The notes beneath the pieces were generated by a model. The model saw nothing but the letters and a program-made list of their open reading frames with translations, ran no database searches and had not been told where the DNA came from. Positions 1 to 8,722 of a stretch of DNA of 64,000 nucleotides are shown in pieces (the first letter of the stretch is position 1; the number at the start of each line of letters is the position of its first letter). The stretch comes from Nioella aestuarii. GTDB lineage: Bacteria; Pseudomonadota; Alphaproteobacteria; Rhodobacterales; Rhodobacteraceae. The translations under genes were made by a program, and so were the position numbers. Location of the stretch: NCBI RefSeq assembly GCF_050896395.1, contig NZ_JBPBBA010000013.1, positions 22,606 to 86,605 on the forward strand, read 5' to 3'.

Positions 1-217
1 GGCTCCGCAGGTTCGGATCCGACCAGGCCGGGTAGACATCGCGGTAAAGCCCCGGTTCCGGCCTGCGGTCATACCAGGCCAGGCCGAACCCGTCGCCATT
101 GGTGACGGTCTTAGCCTCGGTGGCGTTCTGGCTTTGATGAATCAAGGAATGGCCGGGCCGGCTGACGACCTCGTCCAGAAAGATCGGTTCCCCGATATAG
201 GCGGCCCAACGGCACAT
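1..217 (-). CDS. Class II glutamine amidotransferase, N-terminal part (runs off the window)
   Basis: The frame reads from an ATG at 217 to the left edge without a stop, so only the first 72 residues are present. It begins MCRWAAYIGEP, with Cys2 as the expected N-terminal nucleophile of class II (Ntn) glutamine amidotransferases, and continues with a GDGFGLAWYD segment typical of the small YafJ/EgtC-like group. Such proteins hydrolyse an amide such as glutamine or a gamma-glutamyl bond; the substrate cannot be told from this fragment. It lies 60 bp downstream of the DUF6356 gene in the same direction, so the two are probably co-transcribed. The family call is well supported; the exact function is not. 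Confidence 0.85.
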   Translation of the reverse strand, partial: MCRWAAYIGEPIFLDEVVSRPGHSLIHQSQNATEAKTVTNGDGFGLAWYDRRPEPGLYRDVYPAWSDPNLRS

Positions 218-277
218 GCGGTTCTCTCCGGCAGATTTCTCTTCCTTGTGCGCCGATTCCCCGGCGCCGAGAAGCCC

Positions 278-484
278 TTAGCTGCCGCGGTTATGAGTCC
301 GCTCATAAAGCCGCGCAATGATCCGGCTGGCGGTTTTTTCAAACATGAAGGGCAGGATCGCATGTACCGCCGCCGCGAAGGCCGCAAGGAATAGCCAGCC
401 CGAGAACCGTGCCGCGAAGGCGGCGTGTTCGACATAGGTTTCATCAACGCTTTGCGGATGATCGGTGAACAATCTGGCAATCAT
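278..484 (-). CDS. DUF6356 family small membrane protein
   Basis: This is a 68-residue protein starting MIARLFTDHPQSVDETYVEH. It has one hydrophobic stretch at about residues 29-47 and a basic C-terminus. The pattern LFTDHP..V.ETY.EH followed by a membrane segment and HA.LPF.F matches DUF6356, a family of unknown function common in Rhodobacterales. An ATG at 484 preceded by GGGGAG is a better start than the much longer upstream extension of the same frame, which would overlap the divergent regulator. It is upstream of, and probably in an operon with, the class II amidotransferase gene. Confidence 0.8.
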   Translation of the reverse strand: MIARLFTDHPQSVDETYVEHAAFAARFSGWLFLAAFAAAVHAILPFMFEKTASRIIARLYERTHNRGS

Positions 485-617
485 ATCTGGCGCTCCCCTG
501 TGGTCTCGTTCGCATGGAAATGTGGGGGCACTATGCCCAATGCCTGCGCAAAGCGGGTCCCAAATATTCATCCATACCTTGCATCTTTGTGGAATTTTTC
601 CCAACATGATACACAAT

Positions 618-1076
618 ATGGAAAATCTGGACACACAAGACCGTAAAATCCTGAACGCTCTCCAGCGGGACGCCACCCTGTCGCTTGATGCGCTGGCCGA
701 TCTTGCCGCGCTTTCACGCAATGCGGTCTGGCGCCGCGTAAAGGCGTTGGAGGATCGCGGGCTTATCCGCGCCCGCGTCGCCCTGCTTGATCCCGCAGCG
801 CTTGGTCTGGGCCTCTCGGTCTTCATGCTGATCCGCGCCGGTGCCCACAGCCCCGACTGGTCGGCGCGTTTTGCGCGCGCCACCCGGGAAATGCCCGAAA
901 TCCTTGCCGCCTATCGCATGACCGGTGATCTGGACTACCTGCTTCATGCCCGCGTGGCTGATATGGCCGATTACGACCGGCTCTATCAACGCCTGACCGC
1001 CAAGGTCGAGATCGCCGATGTCTCTGCCAGTTTCGTGATGGAAGAAATCAAGGACACCACCGCGCTGCCGCTTTGA
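618..1076 (+). CDS. Lrp/AsnC family transcriptional regulator
   Basis: This is a 152-residue protein with the usual Lrp layout. An N-terminal winged helix-turn-helix covers roughly residues 1-55 (MENLDTQDRKILNALQRD, LADLAALSRNAVWRRVKALE), and a C-terminal RAM ligand-binding domain follows. Proteins of this type form dimers or octamers and respond to amino acids. I chose the ATG at 618; another in-frame ATG at 606 would add four residues, and the longer frame back to 465 has no Lrp similarity. It is divergent from the DUF6356/amidotransferase pair, so control of that pair or itself is possible, but the target is an inference. Confidence 0.88.
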   Translation: MENLDTQDRKILNALQRDATLSLDALADLAALSRNAVWRRVKALEDRGLIRARVALLDPAALGLGLSVFMLIRAGAHSPDWSARFARATREMPEILAAYRMTGDLDYLLHARVADMADYDRLYQRLTAKVEIADVSASFVMEEIKDTTALPL

Positions 1077-1081
1077 CCCCC

Positions 1082-1150
1082 CGTTCGGATCTCGGGTCAA
1101 GGGGCGCGCAGGCGCCGGCCGCAAGGCCGCTTGCCCTTGACGCGAGAGCC
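1082..1150. repeat. Intergenic GC-rich inverted repeat
   Basis: A run of TCTCGGGTCAAGGG is answered by CCCTTGACGCGAGA about 30 bp later, with a GC-rich centre that can pair further. It follows the Lrp-type gene directly. It may act as a structured 3' end for that transcript, but it lacks a clear T-run. Confidence 0.45.
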
Positions 1151-1168
1151 GGACCGATACAATCGAAA

Positions 1169-1204
1169 AGGCCCTGAGGTGGGCAGATACCACCCTCAGG
1201 GCCT
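1169..1204 (-). terminator. Rho-independent terminator downstream of alaS-DUF1330
   Basis: On the minus strand, AGGCCCTGAGG..TGG pairs with CCACCTCAGGGCCT, followed by TTTTC. The stem lies downstream of the DUF1330 stop and fits the end of the alaS transcription unit. It may also stop the plus-strand regulator transcript. Confidence 0.6.
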
Positions 1205-1228
1205 CTCAGCAGATGATCCAAACCCAAT

Positions 1229-1362
1229 CACGGGGCACCGTCAGCAATGGTCCTGGCACAGCCCTCGCCACTCTTGCGTGGCAACGCGGGCCGACGACGG
1301 CCCCAAAGGGGCCCGAGAAGGCACGCCCCCGGGTCGATGCCGGCAGGCAGCGAAACCGCCCT
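1229..1362 (-). repeat. Dispersed intergenic repeat, copy 1
   Basis: Read on the minus strand it begins AGGGCGGTTTCGCTGCC right at the stop of the DUF1330 gene. It contains the CGCGTTGCCACG block and a GTGGCGAGG block also seen at 26437-26627 and 29618-29805. It is a diverged member of that repeat family and has no coding content. Confidence 0.55.
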
Positions 1363-1651
1363 ATTCGTATTCCTCGACGATCACCAGATCGCGCTCCGAA
1401 GCCCCGCGCGCATGGCTCAGAGCCTCCTGATATCGTGGCGATTCATAGCAGGCGTTCGCCGCGTCCACCGATGGAAACCGCGCCACCACGTTGCGGGGGT
1501 GATCGCGGCCTTCCTTCTGGATGTAGCGCCCACCACGCGCCAGAAAGACGCCGCCATGTTCGGCAATCGCTTCCGTCGCGATGGCTGCGTATTTCGAATA
1601 GGCCGCCTCATCGGTGACCGTCACATGCGCAATCCAGAGTGCAGATGGCAT
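1361..1651 (-). CDS. DUF1330 domain-containing protein
   Basis: This is a 96-residue protein with the ferredoxin-like alpha/beta-barrel fold of the DUF1330 family (ALWIAHVTVTDEAAYSKYA, then GG..L.RGG and a terminal VIVEEYE). The family resembles small ABM-type dimeric barrels; no reaction is established. It starts 3 bp after the alaS stop in the same direction, so it is translated from the alaS transcript. A terminator-like stem at 1169-1204 closes the unit. Confidence 0.85.
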   Translation of the reverse strand: MPSALWIAHVTVTDEAAYSKYAAIATEAIAEHGGVFLARGGRYIQKEGRDHPRNVVARFPSVDAANACYESPRYQEALSHARGASERDLVIVEEYE

Positions 1652-1654
1652 TGT

Positions 1655-4333
1655 TCAAACTCCCTTCAGCACGGTTTCTGCAGCGGCGATGGCCGCCTCG
1701 GCACCGCCGATATCCTTGCCGCCACCCTGCGCCATGTCAGGCCGGCCGCCGCCGCCCTTGCCGCCCAGTTCCACGACCGCAGTTTTCAACAGGTCGACCG
1801 CAGATACGCGGCTGGTCAGATCCTCGCTGACCCCCGCCGCAACGGCCACCTTGCCGCCCGCATCGGCCATCAGCAGAATGGCAGAGCCCTCGCCCATCCG
1901 CGCCTTGTGCTCGTCTATCAGGCCGGGCAAATCCTTGCCGGTCACCCCTTCCAGAACCTGCGCCAGGAAGGTGATGCCGTTCACCTCGCGATCCGCAGGG
2001 GCCGCGCCGCCGCCGCCACCGGCCATCGCCAATTGCTTGCGCAACTGCGCCACCTCGTTTTCCAGTGACCGGCGTTCGGCCATCAAGGCCTGCACCCGCT
2101 CTGCCACATCACCCGGCTGCGCCTTCAACAGGCCCGCGACCTCGGCAAGCCGGTGATCCTGAGCCGACAGGTAATCGAAGGCTGCCGCACCGGTCAGCGC
2201 CTCGATCCGGCGCACCCCGGCGCTTGAGGCGCTGTCGCCAAGCGCCACGAACACACCGATATCACCGGTCTGGCGCACATGGGTGCCACCGCAGAGTTCC
2301 AGCGAATAGGTCTCGCCATCCGAGCCCTTGCCGGACCCGGCCAGCTTGCCCATGGACACCACGCGCACCTCGTCGCCGTATTTTTCACCAAACAGCGCCT
2401 GCGCCCCAAGGCCGCGTGCATCGTCGGGGGTCATGATCCGGGTTTCGACGGTGGTATTCTGGCGAATGAAGGCGTTCACCTCCTCTTCGACCTGCTTCAG
2501 TTCCTCCAGCGTCAACCCCTTGGAATGGCTGAAATCAAAGCGCAACCGATCAGGCGCATTCAGCGATCCGCGCTGCGCCACGTGATCGCCAAGCGCCCGG
2601 CGCAGCGCCTCGTGCAGCAGGTGCGTGGCAGAGTGATTGGCCCGGATCGTGCTGCGGCGGCTGTGGTCCACCTCCAGCTCCACCGGATCGCCCATCTTCA
2701 TCTCTCCGCGCTCCATCACGACCTTATGGGCCGTAATCTTGCCATCCGCGAATTTGCGGGTGTCCTCCACCAGCGCCACTTCGTCCCGGTCTTCCAGCCT
2801 GCGGATCACGCCGGTATCTCCGACCTGACCGCCGGATTCACCGTAGAACGGTGTCTGGTTCACTACGACCCAGCCTTCGCCGCCTTCCGCAATCGTTTCG
2901 GCACGTGCACCGTCGACGATCAGCGCGATCACCTGGCCTTCGGCTTTCTCGGTGTCATAGCCCAGGAAATCCGTCGCGCCCTTGCTGTCGGCGATATCGA
3001 ACCAGACGGCGATGTCCGCCGCCTCGCCTGAACCCGACCAGGCGGCGCGGGCTTTGGCCTTCTGCTCTTCCATGGCCTCATCGAAGCCTGCCGTGTCCAC
3101 CGCCCGGCCCTTCTCGCGCAGCGCATCCTGCGTCAGGTCAAGCGGGAACCCGTAAGTATCATAGAGCTTGAACGCTGTCCGGCCCGGCAGCTCTGCACCC
3201 TCGGGCAGATCCGTCAGTTCCTCATCGAGCAGCTTCAGGCCACGATCCAGCGTCTGGCGGAACCGGGTCTCCTCCAGCTTGAGCGTTTCTTCGATCATCG
3301 CCTGCGCGCGGGTCAGTTCCGGGTAATGCTGCCCCATCTGGCTGACAAGCGAGGGCACCAGCCGGTGCATCAGCGGATCTTGCGCACCCAGCAAATGTGC
3401 GTGCCGCATGGCCCGGCGCATGATCCGGCGCAGAACGTAGCCGCGCCCCTCGTTCGAGGGCATGACGCCATCGGCAATCAGGAAAGACGTGGACCGCAGG
3501 TGGTCCGCGATGACGCGGTGATGGACGTTCTTGTCGCCATATGGATCGACGCTGGTGGCATGGGCCGACGCCTCGATCAGCGCCTTGAAAAGATCCGTGT
3601 CATAGTTGTCATGGCTGCCCTGCAACAGCGCCCCGATCCGTTCCAGCCCCATGCCGGTATCGATCGACTGCATGTCGAGCGCACGCATCGAGCCGTCTTC
3701 GAACTGTTCGTTCTGCATGAACACGATGTTCCAGATCTCGATGAATCGGTCACCATCCTCTTCCGGGCTCCCCGGAGGACCGCCCCAGATATGGTCGCCG
3801 TGATCATAGAAAATCTCGGTGCAGGGACCGCAGGGGCCGGTCGGACCCATCTGCCAGAAATTGTCCGATGTCGCGATGCGGATGATCCGGTCTTCTGGAA
3901 CGCCTACCTTTTTCCAGATCTCGAATGCTTCGTCATCCGTGTGATACACCGTGGTCAGCAGGCGGCTTTTGTCGATGCCGAAATCCTTGGTGATCAGTTC
4001 CCACGCAAATGGGATCGCTTCGGTCTTGAAGTAATCGCCAAAGCTGAAATTCCCCAGCATCTCGAAAAACGTGTGGTGACGCGCGGTATAGCCCACATTG
4101 TCGAGGTCATTATGCTTGCCGCCCGCCCGCACGCATTTCTGAGACGTCGTCGCGCGGTTGTAGTCGCGATGTTCAACCCCGGTGAAAAGGTTCTTGAACT
4201 GGACCATGCCCGAATTGGTGAACATGAGCGTCGGATCGTTGCGCGGCACCAGCGGTGAGCTTTCGACGATTTCATGACCGTTGCGGGCAAAGTAGTTAAG
4301 GAAGGTGGAGCGGATGTCGTTCAGGCTGGCCAT
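1655..4333 (-). CDS. alaS: Alanyl-tRNA synthetase
   Basis: This 892-residue protein has the full bacterial AlaRS length. It attaches alanine to tRNA-Ala in the cytoplasm. The class II catalytic core is N-terminal (DIRSTFLNYFARNGHE, HHTFFEMLGNFSFGDYFK). The tRNA-binding middle is followed by the editing domain with the zinc ligands HSATHLLH and CGGTH, then a C-terminal C-Ala region with a GGKGGGG segment near the end. The ATG at 4333 gives the conserved MASLNDIRSTF start. The small DUF1330 gene follows at 3 bp. The call is certain from length and motifs. Confidence 0.98.
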   Translation of the reverse strand: MASLNDIRSTFLNYFARNGHEIVESSPLVPRNDPTLMFTNSGMVQFKNLFTGVEHRDYNRATTSQKCVRAGGKHNDLDNVGYTARHHTFFEMLGNFSFGDYFKTEAIPFAWELITKDFGIDKSRLLTTVYHTDDEAFEIWKKVGVPEDRIIRIATSDNFWQMGPTGPCGPCTEIFYDHGDHIWGGPPGSPEEDGDRFIEIWNIVFMQNEQFEDGSMRALDMQSIDTGMGLERIGALLQGSHDNYDTDLFKALIEASAHATSVDPYGDKNVHHRVIADHLRSTSFLIADGVMPSNEGRGYVLRRIMRRAMRHAHLLGAQDPLMHRLVPSLVSQMGQHYPELTRAQAMIEETLKLEETRFRQTLDRGLKLLDEELTDLPEGAELPGRTAFKLYDTYGFPLDLTQDALREKGRAVDTAGFDEAMEEQKAKARAAWSGSGEAADIAVWFDIADSKGATDFLGYDTEKAEGQVIALIVDGARAETIAEGGEGWVVVNQTPFYGESGGQVGDTGVIRRLEDRDEVALVEDTRKFADGKITAHKVVMERGEMKMGDPVELEVDHSRRSTIRANHSATHLLHEALRRALGDHVAQRGSLNAPDRLRFDFSHSKGLTLEELKQVEEEVNAFIRQNTTVETRIMTPDDARGLGAQALFGEKYGDEVRVVSMGKLAGSGKGSDGETYSLELCGGTHVRQTGDIGVFVALGDSASSAGVRRIEALTGAAAFDYLSAQDHRLAEVAGLLKAQPGDVAERVQALMAERRSLENEVAQLRKQLAMAGGGGGAAPADREVNGITFLAQVLEGVTGKDLPGLIDEHKARMGEGSAILLMADAGGKVAVAAGVSEDLTSRVSAVDLLKTAVVELGGKGGGGRPDMAQGGGKDIGGAEAAIAAAETVLKGV

Positions 4334-4442
4334 CGTGGCAGGGCCCCTTCTCGGCAGGCGAATTAGCAGGTCTTACGGCATGTAAACCCCACCCGCGGCG
4401 CTGTCCACAGGGCAAAGCGGTCGCGGGCACCGCAGGCACATG

Positions 4443-4470
4443 AAAAAGGGCGGCACCAGACGGGCCGCCC
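4443..4470 (-). terminator. Rho-independent terminator of recA
   Basis: On the minus strand, about 25 bp past the recA stop, GGGCGGC pairs with GCCGCCC around a 9-nt loop and is followed by TTTTT. It is a standard terminator separating recA from alaS. Confidence 0.85.
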
Positions 4471-4493
4471 CTGACATTCGCTATGTGGGGAGA

Positions 4494-5561
4494 TCAATCC
4501 TCGACCATATCCTCATCGCCTTCGGCCATGTGGAAATCCAATCCATGAGCCGCGCGGATCTTGTCCTCGATGGACAGTGCGACCTGGGCATTTTCCTTTA
4601 GGAAGGTCTTGGCATTCTCACGCCCTTGCCCGATCCGCTCATCGCCGTAGGAATACCAACTGCCGGATTTCTCAACCACGCCGGCCTTGACACCCAGATC
4701 CAGCAATTCGCCAGTCTTGGAAATCCCTTCCCCGTACATGATGTCGAATTCGACCTGCTTGAAAGGCGGTGCGACCTTGTTCTTCACAACTTTGACTCGG
4801 GTGGCGTTACCCACCACCTCATCCCGGTCCTTAATGGACCCGATGCGGCGGATATCAAGGCGAACCGAGCTGTAGAATTTCAGCGCGTTGCCGCCCGTGG
4901 TGGTTTCAGGGCTGCCAAACATAACGCCGATCTTCATGCGAATCTGGTTGATGAAGACCACCGTGCATTTGGTGCGGCTGATCGAGCCGGTCAGCTTGCG
5001 CATTGCCTGGCTCATCAAACGGGCATGGACACCGACCGAGCTGTCGCCCATGTCGCCTTCCAGTTCCGATTTTGGGGTCAGGGCGGCCACCGAATCGACG
5101 ACAACCATCGTCACAGCCCCGGATCGCACCAGCGTATCCACGATCTCAAGCGCCTGTTCGCCGGTGTCAGGCTGCGAAATCAGGAGTTCGTCCAGATCAA
5201 CACCCAGCTTTTTCGCGTACATCGGATCAAGCGCATGTTCTGCGTCAACGAACGCGCAAACTCCGCCTTTCTTCTGTTCTTCCGCGATGCAATGCAGTGT
5301 CAGTGTGGTCTTGCCAGAGCTTTCGGGCCCGTAGATTTCCACGATCCGCCCCTTGGGCAGACCGCCAATGCCAAGCGCGATGTCGAGCCCAAGCGACCCG
5401 GTCGAGGTGGCCTCGATCTCGGCCACCGGATTGTCGGCGCCAAGTTTCATGATGGAGCCTTTACCGAACTGACGTTCGATCTGGGCCAGCGCGCTGTCGA
5501 GCGCCTTCTGCTTGTCTGCGGATTTACGATCGGTCATGTCGAGAAGGTTTGCCATTGCCAT
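4494..5561 (-). CDS. recA: Recombinase A
   Basis: This 355-residue protein is RecA, the ATP-dependent strand-exchange protein and LexA co-protease. It has Walker A GPESSGKTT at residues 78-86, the MAW-like GVHARLMSQAMRKLTG segment, the L1/L2 loop FINQIRMKIGVMFGSPETTTGG and an acidic C-terminus (EGDEDMVED). The ATG at 5561 is preceded by AAGGAG at a 9-nt spacing, so it is preferred to the ATG two codons later. Three GAAC half-sites spaced 7 nt apart lie about 50 bp upstream and indicate LexA control. Confidence 0.99.
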   Translation of the reverse strand: MAMANLLDMTDRKSADKQKALDSALAQIERQFGKGSIMKLGADNPVAEIEATSTGSLGLDIALGIGGLPKGRIVEIYGPESSGKTTLTLHCIAEEQKKGGVCAFVDAEHALDPMYAKKLGVDLDELLISQPDTGEQALEIVDTLVRSGAVTMVVVDSVAALTPKSELEGDMGDSSVGVHARLMSQAMRKLTGSISRTKCTVVFINQIRMKIGVMFGSPETTTGGNALKFYSSVRLDIRRIGSIKDRDEVVGNATRVKVVKNKVAPPFKQVEFDIMYGEGISKTGELLDLGVKAGVVEKSGSWYSYGDERIGQGRENAKTFLKENAQVALSIEDKIRAAHGLDFHMAEGDEDMVED

Positions 5562-5612
5562 GTTGTTCGGCTCCTTATTTCATACCGCATGATCCGCGGC
5601 AATGATGCTCAT

Positions 5613-5638
5613 GTTCGCCTCTTGTTCTCAACCTGTTC
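5613..5638 (-). promoter_or_regulatory. Triple LexA (SOS) half-site upstream of recA
   Basis: Read in the recA direction the sequence is GAAC-N7-GAAC-N7-GAAC. The direct-repeat GAAC-N7-GAAC (GTTC-N7-GTTC) form is the known LexA box of alphaproteobacteria. The extra third half-site gives two overlapping full boxes about 50-75 bp in front of the recA start. Confidence 0.85.
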
Positions 5639-5745
5639 TGAGATCAAAACGCGAACATTTCAAGTAAAAACTTGTCGTACCCATCTTTTTACGGGAAGGG
5701 TTAAGAAAGCGTTGAAAGCGGTGAAGTGAGTGAGGTTTCAAACGT

Positions 5746-6348
5746 ATGTTGGTGTTCTGGAAGCAAAAAATCGTTCTTTTGGCCGTTCCCAAGACCGGCA
5801 CAACAGCGTTGGAGCAGGCCCTTCTTCCCCATGCCAGCGCTGCGATTCTCGACCCGCCGGGGCAAAAACATGTTCCCGCACAGCAATACAGAAACCGCCT
5901 TGCGAACTTTTTTGAACAGCGCGGCAAGCGGCGGATGGAGCTGGTTGCAGTGATGCGCGAACCGATTGATTGGTTGGGCAGTTGGTACAGGTATCGGTCG
6001 CGCCCCCAGCTTGATGGCAAGCCGAACTCCACAGCCGGGCTCAGCTTTGATGATTTCGTCGATGCCTGGCTTGAACCGACCCGGCCCCCATTTGCTGAGG
6101 TCGGATCGCAAGCAAAATTCCTCAGCGATGATCAGGGCGCTTTGGCGGTCGATCGGCTGTTTCGCTACGACCAGATAGAGGGGCTTGTCAGCTTCATGGA
6201 AGAACGGTTGGGCACATCGCTTGAGGTCCCAAGGGCCAATGTTTCGCCCAAGCGAACGCTTGCCCTGTCGCCGGATATGCACGCCCGTCTTATCCGCGAA
6301 GCACCAGAGGAGTTCACCCTATGGAACGCCTTGTCCCGCCAAGCCTAA
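5746..6348 (+). CDS. Small sulfotransferase-family protein
   Basis: This is a 200-residue protein with the P-loop-like PAPS-binding motif PKTGTTALEQAL at residues 15-26 and a later REPIDWLGSWYRYRS segment, matching the 3'-phosphate-binding site of sulfotransferases (RxP....S). The family transfers a sulfuryl group from PAPS to an acceptor; the acceptor here is unknown. It is shorter than typical 250-300-residue members and has no signal peptide. Its stop overlaps the cckA stop by 3 bp in convergent orientation. It is divergent from recA. Confidence 0.75.
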   Translation: MLVFWKQKIVLLAVPKTGTTALEQALLPHASAAILDPPGQKHVPAQQYRNRLANFFEQRGKRRMELVAVMREPIDWLGSWYRYRSRPQLDGKPNSTAGLSFDDFVDAWLEPTRPPFAEVGSQAKFLSDDQGALAVDRLFRYDQIEGLVSFMEERLGTSLEVPRANVSPKRTLALSPDMHARLIREAPEEFTLWNALSRQA

Positions 6349-8648
6349 TGCAGCTGTCGCTGAACGGTTGAGGTAAGATCTGACAAGGTAAATGGCTTTG
6401 CCAGAAAGACCGAGTTCGGCACCTTGGCCTCGGTCTGCTCAACCGCATCCTCGGCATAGCCCGACACGAAAACGACCTTCACATCGGGGCGATCCTTCAA
6501 CGCCTCGCGCACCCATGTCGGGCCGTCCATGCCCGGCATGATCACATCCGTAACGAACACGTCCACATTCAGGCTGCTATCTGCCAGCTTCTCCAGGGCT
6601 TCTTCGGCATTCTCAGCCTCGATCACCGTGAATCCCCGCATCTGAAGCGCCCGTGACGCAAAGGCCCGGACCAAGGCCTCATCCTCTACCAGCAACACGA
6701 CCGCATCCCGCGGCAGATCCGCAAGCCGTGTGGGCGCCTCCCGGATATCTTCCGCGCTTGACTTGACCGGATCGGTTTTGGCGTGGACGGGGAAATACAG
6801 AATGAAATCAGTCCCTTCACCTGGCGTGCTGTCAACAAAAACGAACCCGCCCGATTGTTTGACGATCCCGTATACCATCGACAGGCCAAGCCCCGTCCCC
6901 TCGCCCGTGCGCTTGGTGGTAAAGAACGGCTCAAAGATCCGGCTGATCTGATCGGCGGGGATACCGCTGCCCTCGTCCGTCACATGAATCGTCACATATT
7001 GGCCAGCCGCCACCTCCGCCTGATCGCGATGCAGGGGCTCTTTCAGGGTCGTCACGCGGGCCTCCACCTTGATGGTTCCCCCTTCCGGCATGGCATCGCG
7101 GGCATTGACGACGAGGTTCATGATCACCTGTTCAAGCTGCCGGCGATCGGCCCGGATCGGCAACAGATGCGGATCATGCGTGAGGTCCAGCCTGATCTTC
7201 TCCCCGACCAGTCGATTCAAAAGATGGGTTAGATCCGGAATCGTCTGTCGCAGATCCAGAACCTCTGGCCGCATTGTCTGCTTGCGGGAAAAGGCCAGGA
7301 GCTGACCGACCAGACTGGCAGCACGGTTGGCATTCTGGTTGATCTGTTCAAGATCCGCGTAGTCGGGATCGCCCTGATCGTGACGCAGCAGCAGCAGATC
7401 GCAATGGCCGGAGATAGCGGTCAGCAAGTTGTTGAAGTCATGCGCAACCCCGCCGGCAAGTTCGCCAATCGCCTGCATTTTCTGGCTTTGCACGAACTGC
7501 TGTTCCATGGATTTGAGAGCCGTTGCATCATGCAAGACGCCAAGGAGCGTCGCTTCCCCCTCGCCCGCGATCCGGCCAAGGGTGATCTGAACGAAACACT
7601 CGTCCTCTCGCATCCGGGCGCGCACCATCTCAGGGCGTGACGGAATGCGTTCCTCCAGCATATCCGTCAGCCAATCGTTGATCGGCCGCCCGAGCCCTTC
7701 GACCACATCGGACAGGTTGGTCGTCCCGTCGGGACGGAATGCCAGAAGCGATTGAGCGCGCGGGTTTGCCGCCAGGATGCGGCCGTCACCTGCGATATGG
7801 ACAAGCGCCACAGGCAGCGCCCCGAAGGCCCGCGCCGCAACACTATCTTCAAGCGGAAGCAGATCCACCGGCAGCACATAGATTTCCCGGCGCCCGTCCC
7901 CGGCCTGAAGCTCTATCACCAGAACCTCGATCCAGTCCTCTGCCCCGCGCAGACGGATACGCTGACCTGTCTTGACTGGCAGGGTTTCGAACACATCGGA
8001 CAGCGCCTTTTTGCGATCCCCGAGCGTGTCGCGCATCGCCTCGTTCATGGTCAGGATCGTATCGCTGCGGCTGACAACCATCATCGGCAGGCTGGTGCCG
8101 CCGGGGTGGCGATGTGCCTGCTCAACCACCTCTTCCAGCCGCCAGAGCGTGCCAGAGCCCGCCCGAAATGCCGTTACTTGCACCGTGCCACGGCGGGTGA
8201 CGACGGTTTCACGCGACGCCCGGTCGCGCATCAATGCGGTTTCCTGACGGAATGCCACCGCCGAGGCATTGGGCACAAGCCCGGCCAAGGCCCGCGACAT
8301 GGGTTGACCATCGCGGGGACCAAACCGGTCCGTGGCGGCGGGGTTCTGGAACAGGATTGCCCCATGCGTATCTGTGCAAAAGACCGGCACCGGGTCTTCT
8401 GCTGCTACCGAAATGGCATTGCGAATGGCCGTTTCATCCGCGCGCGACCGACGAAACTGCCCAAGCGACATCAATAGGGCCGTCGCGGTAATTGATGCGG
8501 CCGCGGCCAAGCCGGCAACTCGCCACAACAGGCTATCCGCCAGATAGGCGACCGGCAAACAGGCCAGGGCCACCAAAATCAACACCCAGGATGCACCGCC
8601 ACCGTGCAGCAGATTTCGCCTGCGCGACACAACCGATTGCTCTGCCAC
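6345..8648 (-). CDS. cckA: Cell-cycle hybrid histidine kinase CckA
   Basis: This 767-residue protein is predicted to be the CckA kinase that phosphorylates the CtrA pathway through ChpT. Two N-terminal membrane segments lie at about residues 20-62. PAS-like regions follow at roughly 85-180 and 270-380. The HisKA domain has the phospho-acceptor His403 in GELAGGVAHDFNNLL, followed by an HATPase domain with DEGSGIPADQI and GTGLGLSMVYGIV. A C-terminal receiver has Asp701 in VTDVIMPGMDG and Lys751 in LAKPF. The start is a GTG preceded by GGAGG at 6 nt. A TTAA-N7-TTAAC box sits 46 bp upstream. Confidence 0.93.
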   Translation of the reverse strand: MAEQSVVSRRRNLLHGGGASWVLILVALACLPVAYLADSLLWRVAGLAAAASITATALLMSLGQFRRSRADETAIRNAISVAAEDPVPVFCTDTHGAILFQNPAATDRFGPRDGQPMSRALAGLVPNASAVAFRQETALMRDRASRETVVTRRGTVQVTAFRAGSGTLWRLEEVVEQAHRHPGGTSLPMMVVSRSDTILTMNEAMRDTLGDRKKALSDVFETLPVKTGQRIRLRGAEDWIEVLVIELQAGDGRREIYVLPVDLLPLEDSVAARAFGALPVALVHIAGDGRILAANPRAQSLLAFRPDGTTNLSDVVEGLGRPINDWLTDMLEERIPSRPEMVRARMREDECFVQITLGRIAGEGEATLLGVLHDATALKSMEQQFVQSQKMQAIGELAGGVAHDFNNLLTAISGHCDLLLLRHDQGDPDYADLEQINQNANRAASLVGQLLAFSRKQTMRPEVLDLRQTIPDLTHLLNRLVGEKIRLDLTHDPHLLPIRADRRQLEQVIMNLVVNARDAMPEGGTIKVEARVTTLKEPLHRDQAEVAAGQYVTIHVTDEGSGIPADQISRIFEPFFTTKRTGEGTGLGLSMVYGIVKQSGGFVFVDSTPGEGTDFILYFPVHAKTDPVKSSAEDIREAPTRLADLPRDAVVLLVEDEALVRAFASRALQMRGFTVIEAENAEEALEKLADSSLNVDVFVTDVIMPGMDGPTWVREALKDRPDVKVVFVSGYAEDAVEQTEAKVPNSVFLAKPFTLSDLTSTVQRQLH

Positions 8649-8694
8649 CCTGATCCTCCAGCTTTGTTTGCAAAACCATCAGGACAGAGATTTG

Positions 8695-8709
8695 TTAATT
8701 TCGGATTAA
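8695..8709 (-). promoter_or_regulatory. CtrA-type binding box upstream of cckA
   Basis: In the cckA direction the sequence reads TTAA-TCCGAAA-TTAAC, a perfect match to the known CtrA full site TTAA-N7-TTAAC. It ends 46 bp before the GTG start. It lies in the 74-bp gap between the RsmB-type gene and cckA. Confidence 0.65.
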
Positions 8710-8722
8710 AATTAGCCCGGTT

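Noticed and set aside
278..883. Long minus-strand frame of 201 residues
   Set aside because: Only its last 68 residues match a family (DUF6356), and a good ribosome binding site supports the internal ATG. The upstream part overlaps the Lrp-type gene antisense.
1247..2156. Plus-strand frames opposite DUF1330 and alaS
   Set aside because: They mirror the codon pattern of the minus-strand genes, have no family similarity and no ribosome binding sites.
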